Shown: in pieces, positions 34,877 through 43,903 of the stretch
How the letters are laid out: each line of letters starts with the position of its first letter
Numbering within the stretch: position 1 is the stretch's first letter
From: Pseudomonas libanensis
GTDB taxonomy: Bacteria > Pseudomonadota > Gammaproteobacteria > Pseudomonadales > Pseudomonadaceae
Direction: 5' to 3'
NCBI RefSeq assembly: GCF_001439685.1
Contig: NZ_JYLH01000007.1
Coordinates: 62,001 to 126,000, forward strand
Length of the DNA stretch: 64,000 nt
Notes under the pieces: model-generated
Database searches by the model: none
What the model saw: the letters and a program-made list of their open reading frames with translations, nothing else
Told to the model about the DNA's origin: nothing
Program-made: the position numbers and the translations under genes

Positions 34877-37405
34877 TTAGTGTTGGATGGGTGTACATAC
34901 GCCGCCTTGTGACTGTAAACCTTGCCCTTTTTCGTCTGGCGCCGGGAGCATCAGCAGGCACTGCTGACTGGCCTCCCGCCCCCAACTGACCCGTACCTGA
35001 TCCACGCCTTCTGGCACCCGCGCGTAGAGCTGCCCTCCCTGGCCAACCATGCCCAATGGCTGTCCAGCAGAAAGGCTCACGCTCGCACCGAAAGGCAGAG
35101 GGCTGCCATCGACCAAATGCACGTTAAGTAACAGCGCCCTGCCAGTGTTGGTCGCGAAATCAACCGCCAACACGGCGCCAGCGGTTGGCGCAACTTTGCG
35201 GCTGGACTCAGCCAAATCAACCCCACTGGATGCACCGCGAGGGTCGATGCCCACTTCGTTGAGTTCATAAGGACGCAGGTAAGGCACCACCGCATTACCC
35301 TGCCCATCCAGCCTGACTCCCGGGTAGCCCAGGACTTCTGCACCCTGCGCCCCAGTTGCACTGACCACCGCGATGGTGTCGCTACGAAACGGGCTGAGCG
35401 TAATCCCCTTCGGGTGGGCTACCAGACTGCCACCCATGCTCAGCCCCAGAGCGGCGTAACCGTCGCCCTGACTCAACGATCCGCTCATAGCAGTTTTTGT
35501 CCCTTGGTACTGGCCATTCCATGAAGTACCTGTCGCACCGCTTGCACCGTCACGTTGGACGCCCACACTGTAACTGTATTGATTATTCTCTCCGGCACTG
35601 CTGCTCAGGTATAAGTCTTCGCTGAGTTTGCCTTGTGCATCGCGCCCCAGGCGCGCCGACAACTGGGAATAACCGCGCCTTGCGCCGAACTCCAAGGGGA
35701 AATTGACAGTCAGCAGGTAGCTGGTGTCCATCGACCCCAATGCCAGGCGGCTACGGTTGGCATTTAGACTAAGGCCCACACGTCCCACCTGGGTGCTGTA
35801 GCTGAGCTGATACTGCAAGTCATTCCCGGCAGCGTTCCAGTAGCGCTGGGAAGACGCACTGACACCCAGCTGTCCCCAGTCTCCAACACGCTGATTGGCG
35901 CTCAGAATTACGCGATTGCTCACAAGCGAAAGTACAGAGCCACCGGATAGAGCACTCTGTTGAAGCTCCAGGCGCTGCGCGGCATCGTTGAGGTCCCGTG
36001 CGCCCGTCGCCGAGTACCAATAAGACGCCGCAGTGAAGTAGCTACCGGTGGCGAGCACATTTTTGCTGTACAGCAAGCGCAGGGTCCTGCCGTCCTCTGT
36101 ACCTCCGGAAAACCGGGTTTTTGAGTGCGTGAGGTCTACCGCCAGTGCCCCCACTGGCGTATTCATGGCTACCCCAGCCAACAATGCATTGTACGAGTCG
36201 CTGGCTTGTACGCCGCCTTCGCCCGTAAAAAGGTTGTTCAGGCCATGTTGAAAGGTGGCCTGGACGAAGCTGGGCGGATGATCAAGGTACTGGTTACGCA
36301 ATTGCCCCGCCGTCAGGCTGTAACGCGAAACGCCGGGGCGCAGCAACTGGCTGACCGACGCGTAAGGTACGGTAAAGCGTTGCTCGCTGCCGTCTGCTTC
36401 AATGACGGTTACGCTCAGATCACTGCCATATCCACTGGCGTAAAGATCATCGATCACAAACGCGCCAGGCGCCACCAGGGTCTCCAGCAAAACGTTGCCT
36501 CCCTGGCGCACGACTACGCGGGCGCTGGTGCGGGCAATACCGCGAATCACTGGCGCATACCCGCGCAACGATTGCGGCAGCATTCGATCGTCCGTGGCTA
36601 TTTGCGCTCCTCGATAGATCACACTGTCAAATATCTCGCCCGTGGTGTTGGCTTCGCCCAGGGTTAGTTGGCTTTTAAGTGCCACCAAGTCACGTTGCAG
36701 ATAAGTGCTCAGGTCCTGATACATTGACCCGCTCGTGGGCTGCCAACTTACCGAGCCGTTATGGCGGGCACGCCAATTGCCAAGGTTCAATCCGGCATCA
36801 AAGTTGAGGTAAGCCGAGTCGTCGGCGTCGCCCTTGAGGTTGCGAGTGGCGTTGAGGCTATAGCCAAACGTCGCCGCGGTCGCGCCACGACTCCACAAAT
36901 CAGGGTTAACGTACCCTCTGGCGTCACGGCGCATCGCCACCTGAGGAACATAAACACGTAAGGCCAAGGCCTGCGAGTCGAATGCCACGCTGCTGCCGTT
37001 GACGGTATCCGGCAATACCAGGCACGTTGGGTGGTCTGATAAGGCTCCACCTAGCGCGTGCGAATCGACCCCCAATTCATCCAGCAGCACCGGCGTGAAA
37101 CAGGGCACTACATCACTCCCCAGCGCGGAAAAAAGGATGCTTTTTCGGCCGATGGCCTGATCGTTGACGAACACGTCCACCCGGTACGCTCCCGGTAAAA
37201 CGACACTTCCCTTTTCAAACGGCGTCAGATCCAAATGCTCCGACCCCTCAGGCAGGAACGCACTGTTAAAACGTACTTCAGCTGCCTGGGCCCCCTGCAA
37301 AGGCTGCATGACCGCCGTGAACATCCAGACAACGATTGGCCTGGACAAACGTGAGGCACACAGATACCGAGCTAATTCGGCCCAGGAATAAAAAAGGATC
37401 TTCAT
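34877..37405 (-). CDS. Outer-membrane fimbrial usher (system 3)
   Basis: An 842-residue FimD-type usher. It has an N-terminal signal, then VRFNSAFLPEGSEHLDLTPF and VVLPGAYRVDVFVNDQAIG. The plug region is around YAPVIRGIARTSARVVVRQGGNVLLETLV, followed by barrel strands and a C-terminal domain with PLPFGASVSLSAGQPLGMVGQGG. The ending has Cys residues in SQQCLLMLP and GGVCTPIQH. GC content is clearly higher than in systems 1 and 2, suggesting a different history. It lies 26 bp before the adhesin start. Confidence 0.92.
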   Translation of the reverse strand: MKILFYSWAELARYLCASRLSRPIVVWMFTAVMQPLQGAQAAEVRFNSAFLPEGSEHLDLTPFEKGSVVLPGAYRVDVFVNDQAIGRKSILFSALGSDVVPCFTPVLLDELGVDSHALGGALSDHPTCLVLPDTVNGSSVAFDSQALALRVYVPQVAMRRDARGYVNPDLWSRGATAATFGYSLNATRNLKGDADDSAYLNFDAGLNLGNWRARHNGSVSWQPTSGSMYQDLSTYLQRDLVALKSQLTLGEANTTGEIFDSVIYRGAQIATDDRMLPQSLRGYAPVIRGIARTSARVVVRQGGNVLLETLVAPGAFVIDDLYASGYGSDLSVTVIEADGSEQRFTVPYASVSQLLRPGVSRYSLTAGQLRNQYLDHPPSFVQATFQHGLNNLFTGEGGVQASDSYNALLAGVAMNTPVGALAVDLTHSKTRFSGGTEDGRTLRLLYSKNVLATGSYFTAASYWYSATGARDLNDAAQRLELQQSALSGGSVLSLVSNRVILSANQRVGDWGQLGVSASSQRYWNAAGNDLQYQLSYSTQVGRVGLSLNANRSRLALGSMDTSYLLTVNFPLEFGARRGYSQLSARLGRDAQGKLSEDLYLSSSAGENNQYSYSVGVQRDGASGATGTSWNGQYQGTKTAMSGSLSQGDGYAALGLSMGGSLVAHPKGITLSPFRSDTIAVVSATGAQGAEVLGYPGVRLDGQGNAVVPYLRPYELNEVGIDPRGASSGVDLAESSRKVAPTAGAVLAVDFATNTGRALLLNVHLVDGSPLPFGASVSLSAGQPLGMVGQGGQLYARVPEGVDQVRVSWGREASQQCLLMLPAPDEKGQGLQSQGGVCTPIQH

Positions 37406-37440
37406 GGATTACTCGTCTGCGCTATACGCGCCAATAGCGT

Positions 37441-38184
37441 CTAAGGCGCCAGTGGCCGTTTGATCACCACATCCGCGCCATAATCATTGATAGCGCTGAG
37501 TTCCACTTGGGCCTGAGGCCCTGGCAAATGCTTGAGCGCAGGCAAGACAAAAGCTTGGGTAGCCCCTGGCGCAATCATTTCGCTGCCACCCGCAAAGCGT
37601 TGCTCACCGTCCACCAACACCACGCCGGTCACGGTTATATGAAAACCAGTCGGGTTATGCCCAACCAATGCAATACCACCTGCCTGGCGAGCAACCCGCC
37701 ATTGAACTCGCTCAATGGCGTCCGACGCATCACCCGCTAGCGTTTGGGGCCGGTAGAAAATCTTGATTCGCGAACGGAAGGCCATCTGCAATATGTTGAC
37801 CGGTGTACCGGTCTCTGGGGGGGTGGCGGGAACTTCAAGCAAGTTGAAGTAATAAACCGACTCTTTATCCTCGGGCACGCTCGCGCCGGTAAACATCATC
37901 CTCACGCTCTGACCTTTATTGGGGTCCATACGAAAAACAGGAGGGGATAACACAAAAGGCGCCGTTGAATGAGTTGGACTTGACGCCGGGTCGCCGCTGT
38001 CAACCCAGGTTTGCACTAATACCGGCAACTCACCGTTATTTTTCAGCGTCACGGTAATTTCTGTTTCGTGTGCGGGGTAGATCAGACGCGTGCCGCTAAT
38101 CACAACACTGGCCGTTGCTTGGCAACAGGCCATTAACGTCATTGCTGCCACTACACCTTGGCGTATCAACGTGAAGTAAGCCAT
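37441..38184 (-). CDS. Periplasmic fimbrial chaperone (system 3)
   Basis: A 247-residue PapD/FimC-type chaperone. The signal is GVVAAMTLMACCQATA, then VVISGTRLIYPAHETEITVTLKNNG, FVLSPPVFRMDPNKGQSVRMMFTG and SRIKIFYRPQTL, followed by a C-terminal Ig domain (ALVGHNPTGFHITVTGVVL). It folds pilins by donor-strand complementation. It is 36 bp upstream of the usher and 83 bp after the second pilin gene. Confidence 0.9.
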   Translation of the reverse strand: MAYFTLIRQGVVAAMTLMACCQATASVVISGTRLIYPAHETEITVTLKNNGELPVLVQTWVDSGDPASSPTHSTAPFVLSPPVFRMDPNKGQSVRMMFTGASVPEDKESVYYFNLLEVPATPPETGTPVNILQMAFRSRIKIFYRPQTLAGDASDAIERVQWRVARQAGGIALVGHNPTGFHITVTGVVLVDGEQRFAGGSEMIAPGATQAFVLPALKHLPGPQAQVELSAINDYGADVVIKRPLAP

Positions 38185-38266
38185 AAAGTCCCTTGTCTGG
38201 CTGCCCAGCTCCCCCCGCTGTTGTCTTGATGGGCAAAGATAACGAGAGAAGCCAGGACGCTGTTGC

Positions 38267-38812
38267 TTATTGGTAGTTAATGGAATACATCACGGCACCC
38301 GCGAACTTACCCGCTGTTGGCGCTGGATTGGTCGTCACATATTGAACGGTATAGGCCATTGAGGCATTGCCATTTGCAATTGGCGTGAGGCTCGAGGTCA
38401 GCTGATTGGAGCTGCCAATGGTCACAGGGAAATTGCCGGAATCGTTGATTTGCAGCGCGATACCCGTCGCAGCAACACCGCTAGGCGCAGTGTTAGCCAC
38501 TGTACCATTCACAGTAATACCCGAGCCGCCTTGAAAAAATACAGATGCATTCGACGCCGTTCCTGTGCAAGCAGTCAGCGCAAAATTAAGTGCAGTGCTC
38601 CCTTTGGTCAGGCCCACTGCGTTCATCCCTGCGGTGGAGACCGTCGGCAAAATAACACTAGGTGACGAACCATTGTTATTAACATTAATGGTGCACGTTT
38701 CAGCAGTAATTGCACCCGTAAAATTGATAGTGCCGTCACTGGCAGCGGCATTAGCGAACTGAACAGACGATGCAACCATCAACAATGATACAGCGATTAT
38801 TTGACGTTTCAT
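38267..38812 (-). CDS. Fimbrial subunit (system 3, second pilin)
   Basis: A 181-residue FimA-type pilin with a signal peptide (MKRQIIAVSLLMVASSVQFANA), GTINFTGAITAETCTINVNN, second Cys in LNFALTACTGTASNASVFF, GIALQINDSG and the terminal AGAVMYSINYQ. It is close in sequence to the upstream pilin at 39039-39602, so the pair arose by duplication. One of the two should be the major shaft subunit. Confidence 0.85.
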   Translation of the reverse strand: MKRQIIAVSLLMVASSVQFANAAASDGTINFTGAITAETCTINVNNNGSSPSVILPTVSTAGMNAVGLTKGSTALNFALTACTGTASNASVFFQGGSGITVNGTVANTAPSGVAATGIALQINDSGNFPVTIGSSNQLTSSLTPIANGNASMAYTVQYVTTNPAPTAGKFAGAVMYSINYQ

Positions 38813-39038
38813 TTTAAGAACTTCCTTGGTTAAACTTAAAAATCAGATGCCACACAACATAAAGAGCCCTTCGCACTTCTTATTGCGCGGCACAATCAGT
38901 CAATCATGGTCTACGACATTCGAACAACTCAAAAAACAACATTCACACCTCAATTCACTACCCGATCAACGCCATCCTCCAACGCGTAGGGGCATAACCT
39001 CCATCTATTAAAACCACTTCAAGTTACTACCTACTTCT

Positions 39039-39602
39039 TCATTGGTAGCTGATTGAATAAGTTACGTTCGTGAAAAATTTTCCGGAACCTACCGCGTCGC
39101 TATTAACGACATACTGAGCGGTGTATCCCATCAGACCGCCAAAGGTGGTGGCTGGCTGATTTAACTGAGAGGGGTCTCCTATCAAAATGGGATTCATCGA
39201 AGCATCATATAACTGTAGCGCGACGCCCGTGGCCCCATGGAAAGTGATGGCGTTTCCCAGTGTGCCGTCCGAATTGACATGCGGCCCACCTTGGAAAAAT
39301 ACCTTCGCCTTAGTAGCAGTACTTCCCGAACAGCTTGTCAGTTTAAACGTAAAATCAGTACCACCCTTGGTGCTGCCTTCTGCGACCATACCCGTCCGAC
39401 TCACCTTGGGTAGCGCTATGTTTGATGTACTACCCATCTCATTGTTGACAGAAATGGTGCATGTCTCCGTCACCAAACCACCATCAAACAGAATTTGGCC
39501 ATCACCTGCAACCGCTACAGCAGCGAGGGCAGGCTGGGCAGACATTACGAGCAGCGATACCATGCCGCCCGTCACTGCCCATGCCTTGCATCTATACATC
39601 AT
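39039..39602 (-). CDS. Fimbrial subunit (system 3, first pilin)
   Basis: A 187-residue FimA-type pilin with signal (GGMVSLLVMSAQPALA), GQILFDGGLVTETCTISVNN, Cys in FTFKLTSCSGSTATKAKVFFQGG, GVALQLYDAS and the terminal TNVTYSISYQ. First gene of operon 3. The 226-bp gap to the next pilin gene could hold an attenuating signal, though I see no strong hairpin. An ATTCAC-type repeat lies about 107 bp upstream of its start. Confidence 0.85.
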   Translation of the reverse strand: MMYRCKAWAVTGGMVSLLVMSAQPALAAVAVAGDGQILFDGGLVTETCTISVNNEMGSTSNIALPKVSRTGMVAEGSTKGGTDFTFKLTSCSGSTATKAKVFFQGGPHVNSDGTLGNAITFHGATGVALQLYDASMNPILIGDPSQLNQPATTFGGLMGYTAQYVVNSDAVGSGKFFTNVTYSISYQ

Positions 39603-39708
39603 TATTCATTCACTCCTCTACTAACGGTGGAGTTTTGCCAAATCATATAGCCACCTCCGTTAAAGCAACTCTAGTCTCAATTCGGCGCGTCACAAATCAA
39701 GAATAATG

Positions 39709-39724
39709 ATTCACAGGTTTTCAC
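39709..39724 (+). promoter_or_regulatory. Tandem ATTCAC direct repeat (putative operator)
   Basis: ATTCAC-AGGT-TTTCAC with a 10-bp period in the 178-bp gap between operon 3 and the degenerate response regulator, about 107 bp upstream of the first pilin gene. Confidence 0.5.
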
Positions 39725-39780
39725 ACATAAATCCATCCTGATGGTCTACCAGACTTTGAGCATGGAGGAGCGCCAGGCGA

Positions 39781-40413
39781 TCAAAGCAACTTATTGCGAA
39801 CTGCTAACGCACTTAACTGCGCCATTGACTGCAGCTGTATTTTTTCGAAAATATTGGTTTTATAAACACTGATAGAGCGACTACCAATTTTCATTTCCTC
39901 AGCAATCTTTTGATTGGTCAATCCTGCAGCCAGGCGCTGAAACACCATCAGCTCGCGATCCGTCAGCGTTGCAATTAAACCCGCATCACTATCAAAAGAT
40001 CGCTCCCGGGTCTTTATGGGGGAATGAATAAAGTCGAAATAACCGTAACCCGAACGTATTGCTCGAAGAATGAACGCGACTCCCCGCATATCACCACACA
40101 CTCTTAGCAGTACGCTTGCCCCGGCTCGCCTGTAGCGCGCTGAAAAATGGGAGGGATTTTGTTCTGTCAGGACAATTATTTTCAATCCCCGGTCCTCCTC
40201 ACGCATTTGCCTGATCAGGTGGATGCCCTCGATATCGAACGCAGGAATATCCAGCACTGCAATTTCAGGGCGTTTAATTCGTGCTACTTCAACAACCTTC
40301 ACTGCGCACGGCGTATTAATCAATACACCAACAGACGCTTGCTCCAAAACACCGGCTATCCTATCTCTCCTTTGAGAGTGCCCGCTCAGTGCAACAGCTG
40401 TTATTTTTCCCAT
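39781..40413 (-). CDS. Atypical (pseudo-receiver) LuxR-type response regulator
   Basis: A 210-residue protein with the overall layout of BvgA/FimZ regulators but a changed receiver. The acidic pair at the N-terminus is missing (AVALSGHSQRRDR). An Asp is kept in IAVLDIPAFD and a Thr in IIVLTEQN, but the conserved Lys position reads VLLRVCGD. The LuxR-type HTH is intact (LTDRELMVFQRLAAGLTNQKIAEEMKIGSRSISVYKTNIFEKI). It may act independently of phosphorylation or as a partner of the regulator at 5889-6518. It sits just upstream of fimbrial operon 3 on the same strand. Confidence 0.8.
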   Translation of the reverse strand: MGKITAVALSGHSQRRDRIAGVLEQASVGVLINTPCAVKVVEVARIKRPEIAVLDIPAFDIEGIHLIRQMREEDRGLKIIVLTEQNPSHFSARYRRAGASVLLRVCGDMRGVAFILRAIRSGYGYFDFIHSPIKTRERSFDSDAGLIATLTDRELMVFQRLAAGLTNQKIAEEMKIGSRSISVYKTNIFEKIQLQSMAQLSALAVRNKLL

Positions 40414-40679
40414 CGTTCATTCCGCCTGTCACAGACGCTTGCCTCTGATATCAGTCAAGCCAAGCCAACTATAGAAGTCTCACCAGAATAATCGAACACA
40501 TGGGCACTCAAATCTAAAAAACTCTATTTTTAGCTAAATTATGTCAAAGGTGCCCGGCAACCTGACTCACGTTTTCCGGCATGCTCTCGATCGACAATTA
40601 AATTGGTTTTTCATTATTTTTGATTTAAATTTCAGCCCGTTCACGCAGAGCATGTACAGGCAACAACCATCACGGAGCA

Positions 40680-40877
40680 ATGTACATGGAAATTATAAAT
40701 TTGAATGTCGGTGATACCTGTCACTTGAGCTTTGAGACTACACTGCGAGTTCTAGCCACTCGAGGTAATAGTGTTCAGTTAGGGTTCGAGGCGCCGAAAG
40801 ATGTGCATATTTATCGCTCAGAGCTCATATTCTCGCCAGATAAGCGACGGGACCAGACAGGTAACCGCCGTGGTTGA
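40680..40877 (+). CDS. csrA: Divergent CsrA/RsmA-family RNA-binding protein
   Basis: 65 residues. The core GNSVQLGFEAPKDVHIYRSELIF matches the CsrA strands 3-5 in two parts, including the GxxAP turn and the Arg of the VxRxE motif used in RNA binding. The first strand is unusual (MEIINLNVGDTCHL in place of the LILTRRxGE of other family members), so the L4/R6/R7 side of the RNA surface is altered. ATG 40680 or 40686 can be the start; GGAG lies at 40674-40677. Pseudomonas carries several Rsm proteins (RsmA, E, I, N); this one is none of the standard forms I know and probably regulates the adjacent fimbrial genes after transcription. Confidence 0.8.
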   Translation: MYMEIINLNVGDTCHLSFETTLRVLATRGNSVQLGFEAPKDVHIYRSELIFSPDKRRDQTGNRRG

Positions 40878-41510
40878 CTGACCTGATAGCCCCCTGGTAA
40901 AGCTCGCCAGTCGTGACCTGATGGCGACCTGTTCACTCAGGGCCCCCTCAATACTCATGGATCGCCGCATTGCATTTACCGCTGTCGTCACCTCAGCATG
41001 CTCCTGGCAGGCACATGCGAACTCCAACCACCCACACGCCGTTGTCACTTTGTCTCCATTGATAACTCTGAAGCCCCCTTTATTCGATGTCCGTCAAGGT
41101 CGATGCCTCCCAAAAAGACTGCTGAGTCCAACGCTCCGACAGCATCAGGCAGCTCTATAAATTCAGCAGGCTGAAGGTTTGAACAGGCAAATATCCATGT
41201 CGGCATCGCGACGGCGAGCTTTCCCTTCCTGATGGGCAGTCGCAGTAGAACCAAAAATTTTGCAAGGCGGCCTGTTGTTAATTAATTCGTACGTGCGAAT
41301 CGCACGAGCCAGCTCTCTCGCTGCACCAGATAGCCAAGCGTACCGGGTTGTTTTGCGTCCTCCTGAAAAACAGATCAGAAGGTGTAAACCTTATTCAGGA
41401 CGGGACAAAACTTAAAAATAAATCTGTCATCTTTTTTGGTCGTCCCCTTTTTTAGTCCCGAATTTCAAGGTCTCAGCGTTCGAGGGACGACGCAGGTCGT
41501 TATCGAGTTG
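40878..41510. other. Intergenic region, no convincing gene; possible repeat relic
   Basis: About 630 bp. Short ORFs on both strands overlap each other and show no recognisable domain. Near 41400-41460 GACGGGACAAAA...AAATAAATCTGTCATC and GGTCGTCCCCTTTTTT resemble the conserved non-coding flanks I associate with REP-associated transposase loci, so this may be a relic. The identification is weak. Confidence 0.3.
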
Positions 41511-42866
41511 TTATCTATTTACACCAACAGGCCGTGAGAACTGCCGACGTAATAGCGTGACCACGCCCGTCGCGAGCACAATGGTCGACAGCGGCAATGC
41601 CAGTAATATTCCGGTAACTCCGAGCCAGGGCGCTAGTATCAGCAAAAACGGAATTTGAATGCACATATTTGCCAGCGTAATCATGGTCGCGCTTCTGCTG
41701 TCGCTGATCGCTTGATAATACGCCGCGGCGAGCACTAGGAATCCGTCCAGAAACAGCACAAACAAATGCAGGCGAACAGCGTCGATGGCTGCCACATCCA
41801 ACGCAGGGTCTTCGTCGCTGATAAATATTCGCGTGCCAATGTGTGGGTAGATCAGAATCATCAGTACCAACACCACGCCCGTGCCCATCACCCAGCGCAT
41901 GGCCAGAAAGAACACCTTACGGACTAAAGCCGGTTGCCCGGCACCATGAAAGTAGCTGACCAGAGGTTGCATGCCACTGGCCAAGCCTTCGGCCAGCAAA
42001 TAATAAACCGTCATTAAATACCCGGTTATGGCATAGGCCGCCACGTTCACGGTACTGCCGTAATGCATCAACGCGGTGTTGTGCAATAACGCTGCGAAGC
42101 TGGCGTAAAGGTACATCAATAAACTGGAAAACCCATTAAGCAGAATCTGCCGACAGGATGCCGGCTGTAGACCGAACTCGCCCAGGGCCAGGCTTAACGG
42201 CAGGGAACTGTAACGGGTGAACAGAAACACCAAGCCGATCAGTGCCGAGAGCGACTCGCCGGTGACTGTCGCAATGGCCGCCCCCTGCAGACCCCAGCCC
42301 AACTCAACGATAAATACGTAGTCCAGCACTATATTAGTGAGTGCGCCTACGAGCATCATGATGGTGGCCAACATGGGAGCACCCAAGTTTCTGACCAGAA
42401 TGGGCATGGCAATACTGGCCATTACCAACGGTGAGGACCAACCGATAATTTGCAAATAGCCACTGCCATGGCGCTGCACGTTGGCATTGGCGCCTTGCAA
42501 AGCAAGCAAGCTATCGCGCCCAGCGATAATCAACAGGCCAACGACAACGCCTAATAATGCCAACAGCCACAAGCCCTGTACGAGAAAGCCCTTGGCCCTT
42601 TGGAAGTGCCCTTCGCCCTGGGCGATTGAACAATGAGTGCCCGCCCCCGCACCAATCATAAGACCAACACCGGCCATCAGGCCGATCCAGGGCCACGCCA
42701 TGTTAATAGCTGCCAGCCCTTCGGCGCCCACTACATGCCCAATAAAGATCCCGTCGACGATCTGATACAGACCACTGACCAACATTGCCATGACCGTGGG
42801 CAAGGCATAACGCCAATAGGCTGCGGCCACGTTATCAGGCGTAACAGCGTCTGAGCGCCTGTTCAT
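41511..42866 (-). CDS. MATE family multidrug/metabolite exporter
   Basis: A 451-residue protein with twelve predicted helices and the two-halved MatE layout: YWRYALPTVMAMLVSGLYQIVDGIFIGHVVG near the N-terminus and a second MatE repeat from about residue 235 (LLNGFSSLLMYLYASFAALL, YAITGYLMTVYYLLAEGLASGMQPLVSY). Proteins of this group exchange protons or sodium for cationic drugs or metabolites at the inner membrane. It has no operon partner: it stands alone between the csrA gap and a large upstream gap. The substrate is not predictable. Confidence 0.88.
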   Translation of the reverse strand: MNRRSDAVTPDNVAAAYWRYALPTVMAMLVSGLYQIVDGIFIGHVVGAEGLAAINMAWPWIGLMAGVGLMIGAGAGTHCSIAQGEGHFQRAKGFLVQGLWLLALLGVVVGLLIIAGRDSLLALQGANANVQRHGSGYLQIIGWSSPLVMASIAMPILVRNLGAPMLATIMMLVGALTNIVLDYVFIVELGWGLQGAAIATVTGESLSALIGLVFLFTRYSSLPLSLALGEFGLQPASCRQILLNGFSSLLMYLYASFAALLHNTALMHYGSTVNVAAYAITGYLMTVYYLLAEGLASGMQPLVSYFHGAGQPALVRKVFFLAMRWVMGTGVVLVLMILIYPHIGTRIFISDEDPALDVAAIDAVRLHLFVLFLDGFLVLAAAYYQAISDSRSATMITLANMCIQIPFLLILAPWLGVTGILLALPLSTIVLATGVVTLLRRQFSRPVGVNR

Positions 42867-43371
42867 ATTGCTGACCTGAGCTGATTTGAGAGTAAGGAGT
42901 CCAGTCGCTTGCCATATGCATAGCCCAGTGTTGCTCTCGTTGAAAATAGATTCACCTCAAACTCAAACAACGTAAATGCGCAGCGCAAGTTACATCAATT
43001 TTTAGCGAAAAAAGGCTAAAAAGTCATTAATTCACAGTTTCTCACATATCTGGCCAGTGGCGCCATTTTCATACGCCGCGCCGAGATACTCTTCAAAGAA
43101 AATAGAGTCCACCATTTAAACCAAGCACAAGCACACCCATTCACCGTCAATAATAATTTTTCATGAGATTATAGAAAACAAATCAAAAACTCAGCCTACA
43201 CTGCACATAGACCGAAGATTTTGCGGCTTCCGATTTATGTAGCACCCAACAACTTCCGAGAACTGTAGGGCAAAAACTTCCAACCCTCGCAGTTACTACG
43301 TTAGCTCTAAAAAATAGCAGATTCTAACGCCCTCGCCTTCGAAATCATAAATCAATGAGCAATCTATTCCT
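42867..43371. other. AT-rich intergenic region with one ATTCAC-type site
   Basis: About 505 bp between divergent genes. Apart from the repeat at 43030-43045 I see only AT-rich sequence and no gene. Confidence 0.5.
43030..43045 (+). promoter_or_regulatory. Tandem ATTCAC direct repeat, weaker second half (putative operator)
   Basis: ATTCAC-AGTT-TCTCAC, 10-bp period, about 160 bp upstream of the MATE gene and 330 bp upstream of the orphan gene at 43372. The second half-site has two changes from consensus. Confidence 0.35.
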
Positions 43372-43860
43372 ATGCCGCCACCCATCATCATTGTCAACAT
43401 GGGGAAATCCGTTTCCCTGACCGGAGGGGACGCTGTCCTTTCCACCAGCGGGCTCTCTGACTGCTCTGCCTTGGCGATATTATCAAACTGGAACGGGCAT
43501 ACTTACCATAGGCGCACACTGATGCATTTAGTCGGCAGCAGCCTCGACAGCGGATTATGGGGTATAGATGTTTACTCAGTAATTTCACGACTTAAAATCT
43601 CACTAAGCGCTGGTGGAAAAATCATTCTTGTGGGCGGCCTCAGTTCGCAATCCAATTGCGGGCTAGCGTTGACGATCGGACAATCTACAAACTCGGACAG
43701 CATGCCATTAGCGGATCTTTTAAGAACAAAGAATGTGTCAATCGTCGTGGCCGGCGCGTCCTCAGTCTCAATAAGCCCCAACGGTGAGTTTGTTCTGCTC
43801 AACAACGGGCGAGGTGTACTAAACGAGGCCGAAGTAAAAGCTGTTTTTGATTCCATCTGA
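43372..43860 (+). CDS. Orphan protein with CheD/CNF-like Cys-His pattern
   Basis: A 162-residue protein without signal peptide that I cannot assign firmly. After LSTSGLSDCSALAIL (Cys at about 31) comes RRTLMHLVGSSLD (His at about 52), then AGGKIILVGGLSS, TKNVSIVVAGASSVSISPNG and a C-terminal helix. This order resembles CheD glutamine deamidases and the catalytic core of CNF-type toxins, where a Cys in a short strand and a His about 15-20 residues later form the active site. It could equally be an unrelated beta-sandwich. It precedes a metallo-beta-lactamase-fold gene by 43 bp, so they may be cotranscribed. Confidence 0.4.
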   Translation: MPPPIIIVNMGKSVSLTGGDAVLSTSGLSDCSALAILSNWNGHTYHRRTLMHLVGSSLDSGLWGIDVYSVISRLKISLSAGGKIILVGGLSSQSNCGLALTIGQSTNSDSMPLADLLRTKNVSIVVAGASSVSISPNGEFVLLNNGRGVLNEAEVKAVFDSI

Positions 43861-43903
43861 CACAGACCAAAACAACGCAACAGTCTTCAGGAGCAAACAT
43901 ACT

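Noticed and set aside
38941..38958. ATTCAC-N6-ATTCAC upstream of the second pilin of system 3
   Set aside because: The half-sites are perfect but the period is 12 bp, not 10, so I did not count it with the regulon sites.
41045..41254. 69-codon minus-strand ORF between csrA and the MATE gene
   Set aside because: It overlaps other short frames and I see no family pattern; possibly a gene relic, but not supportable.
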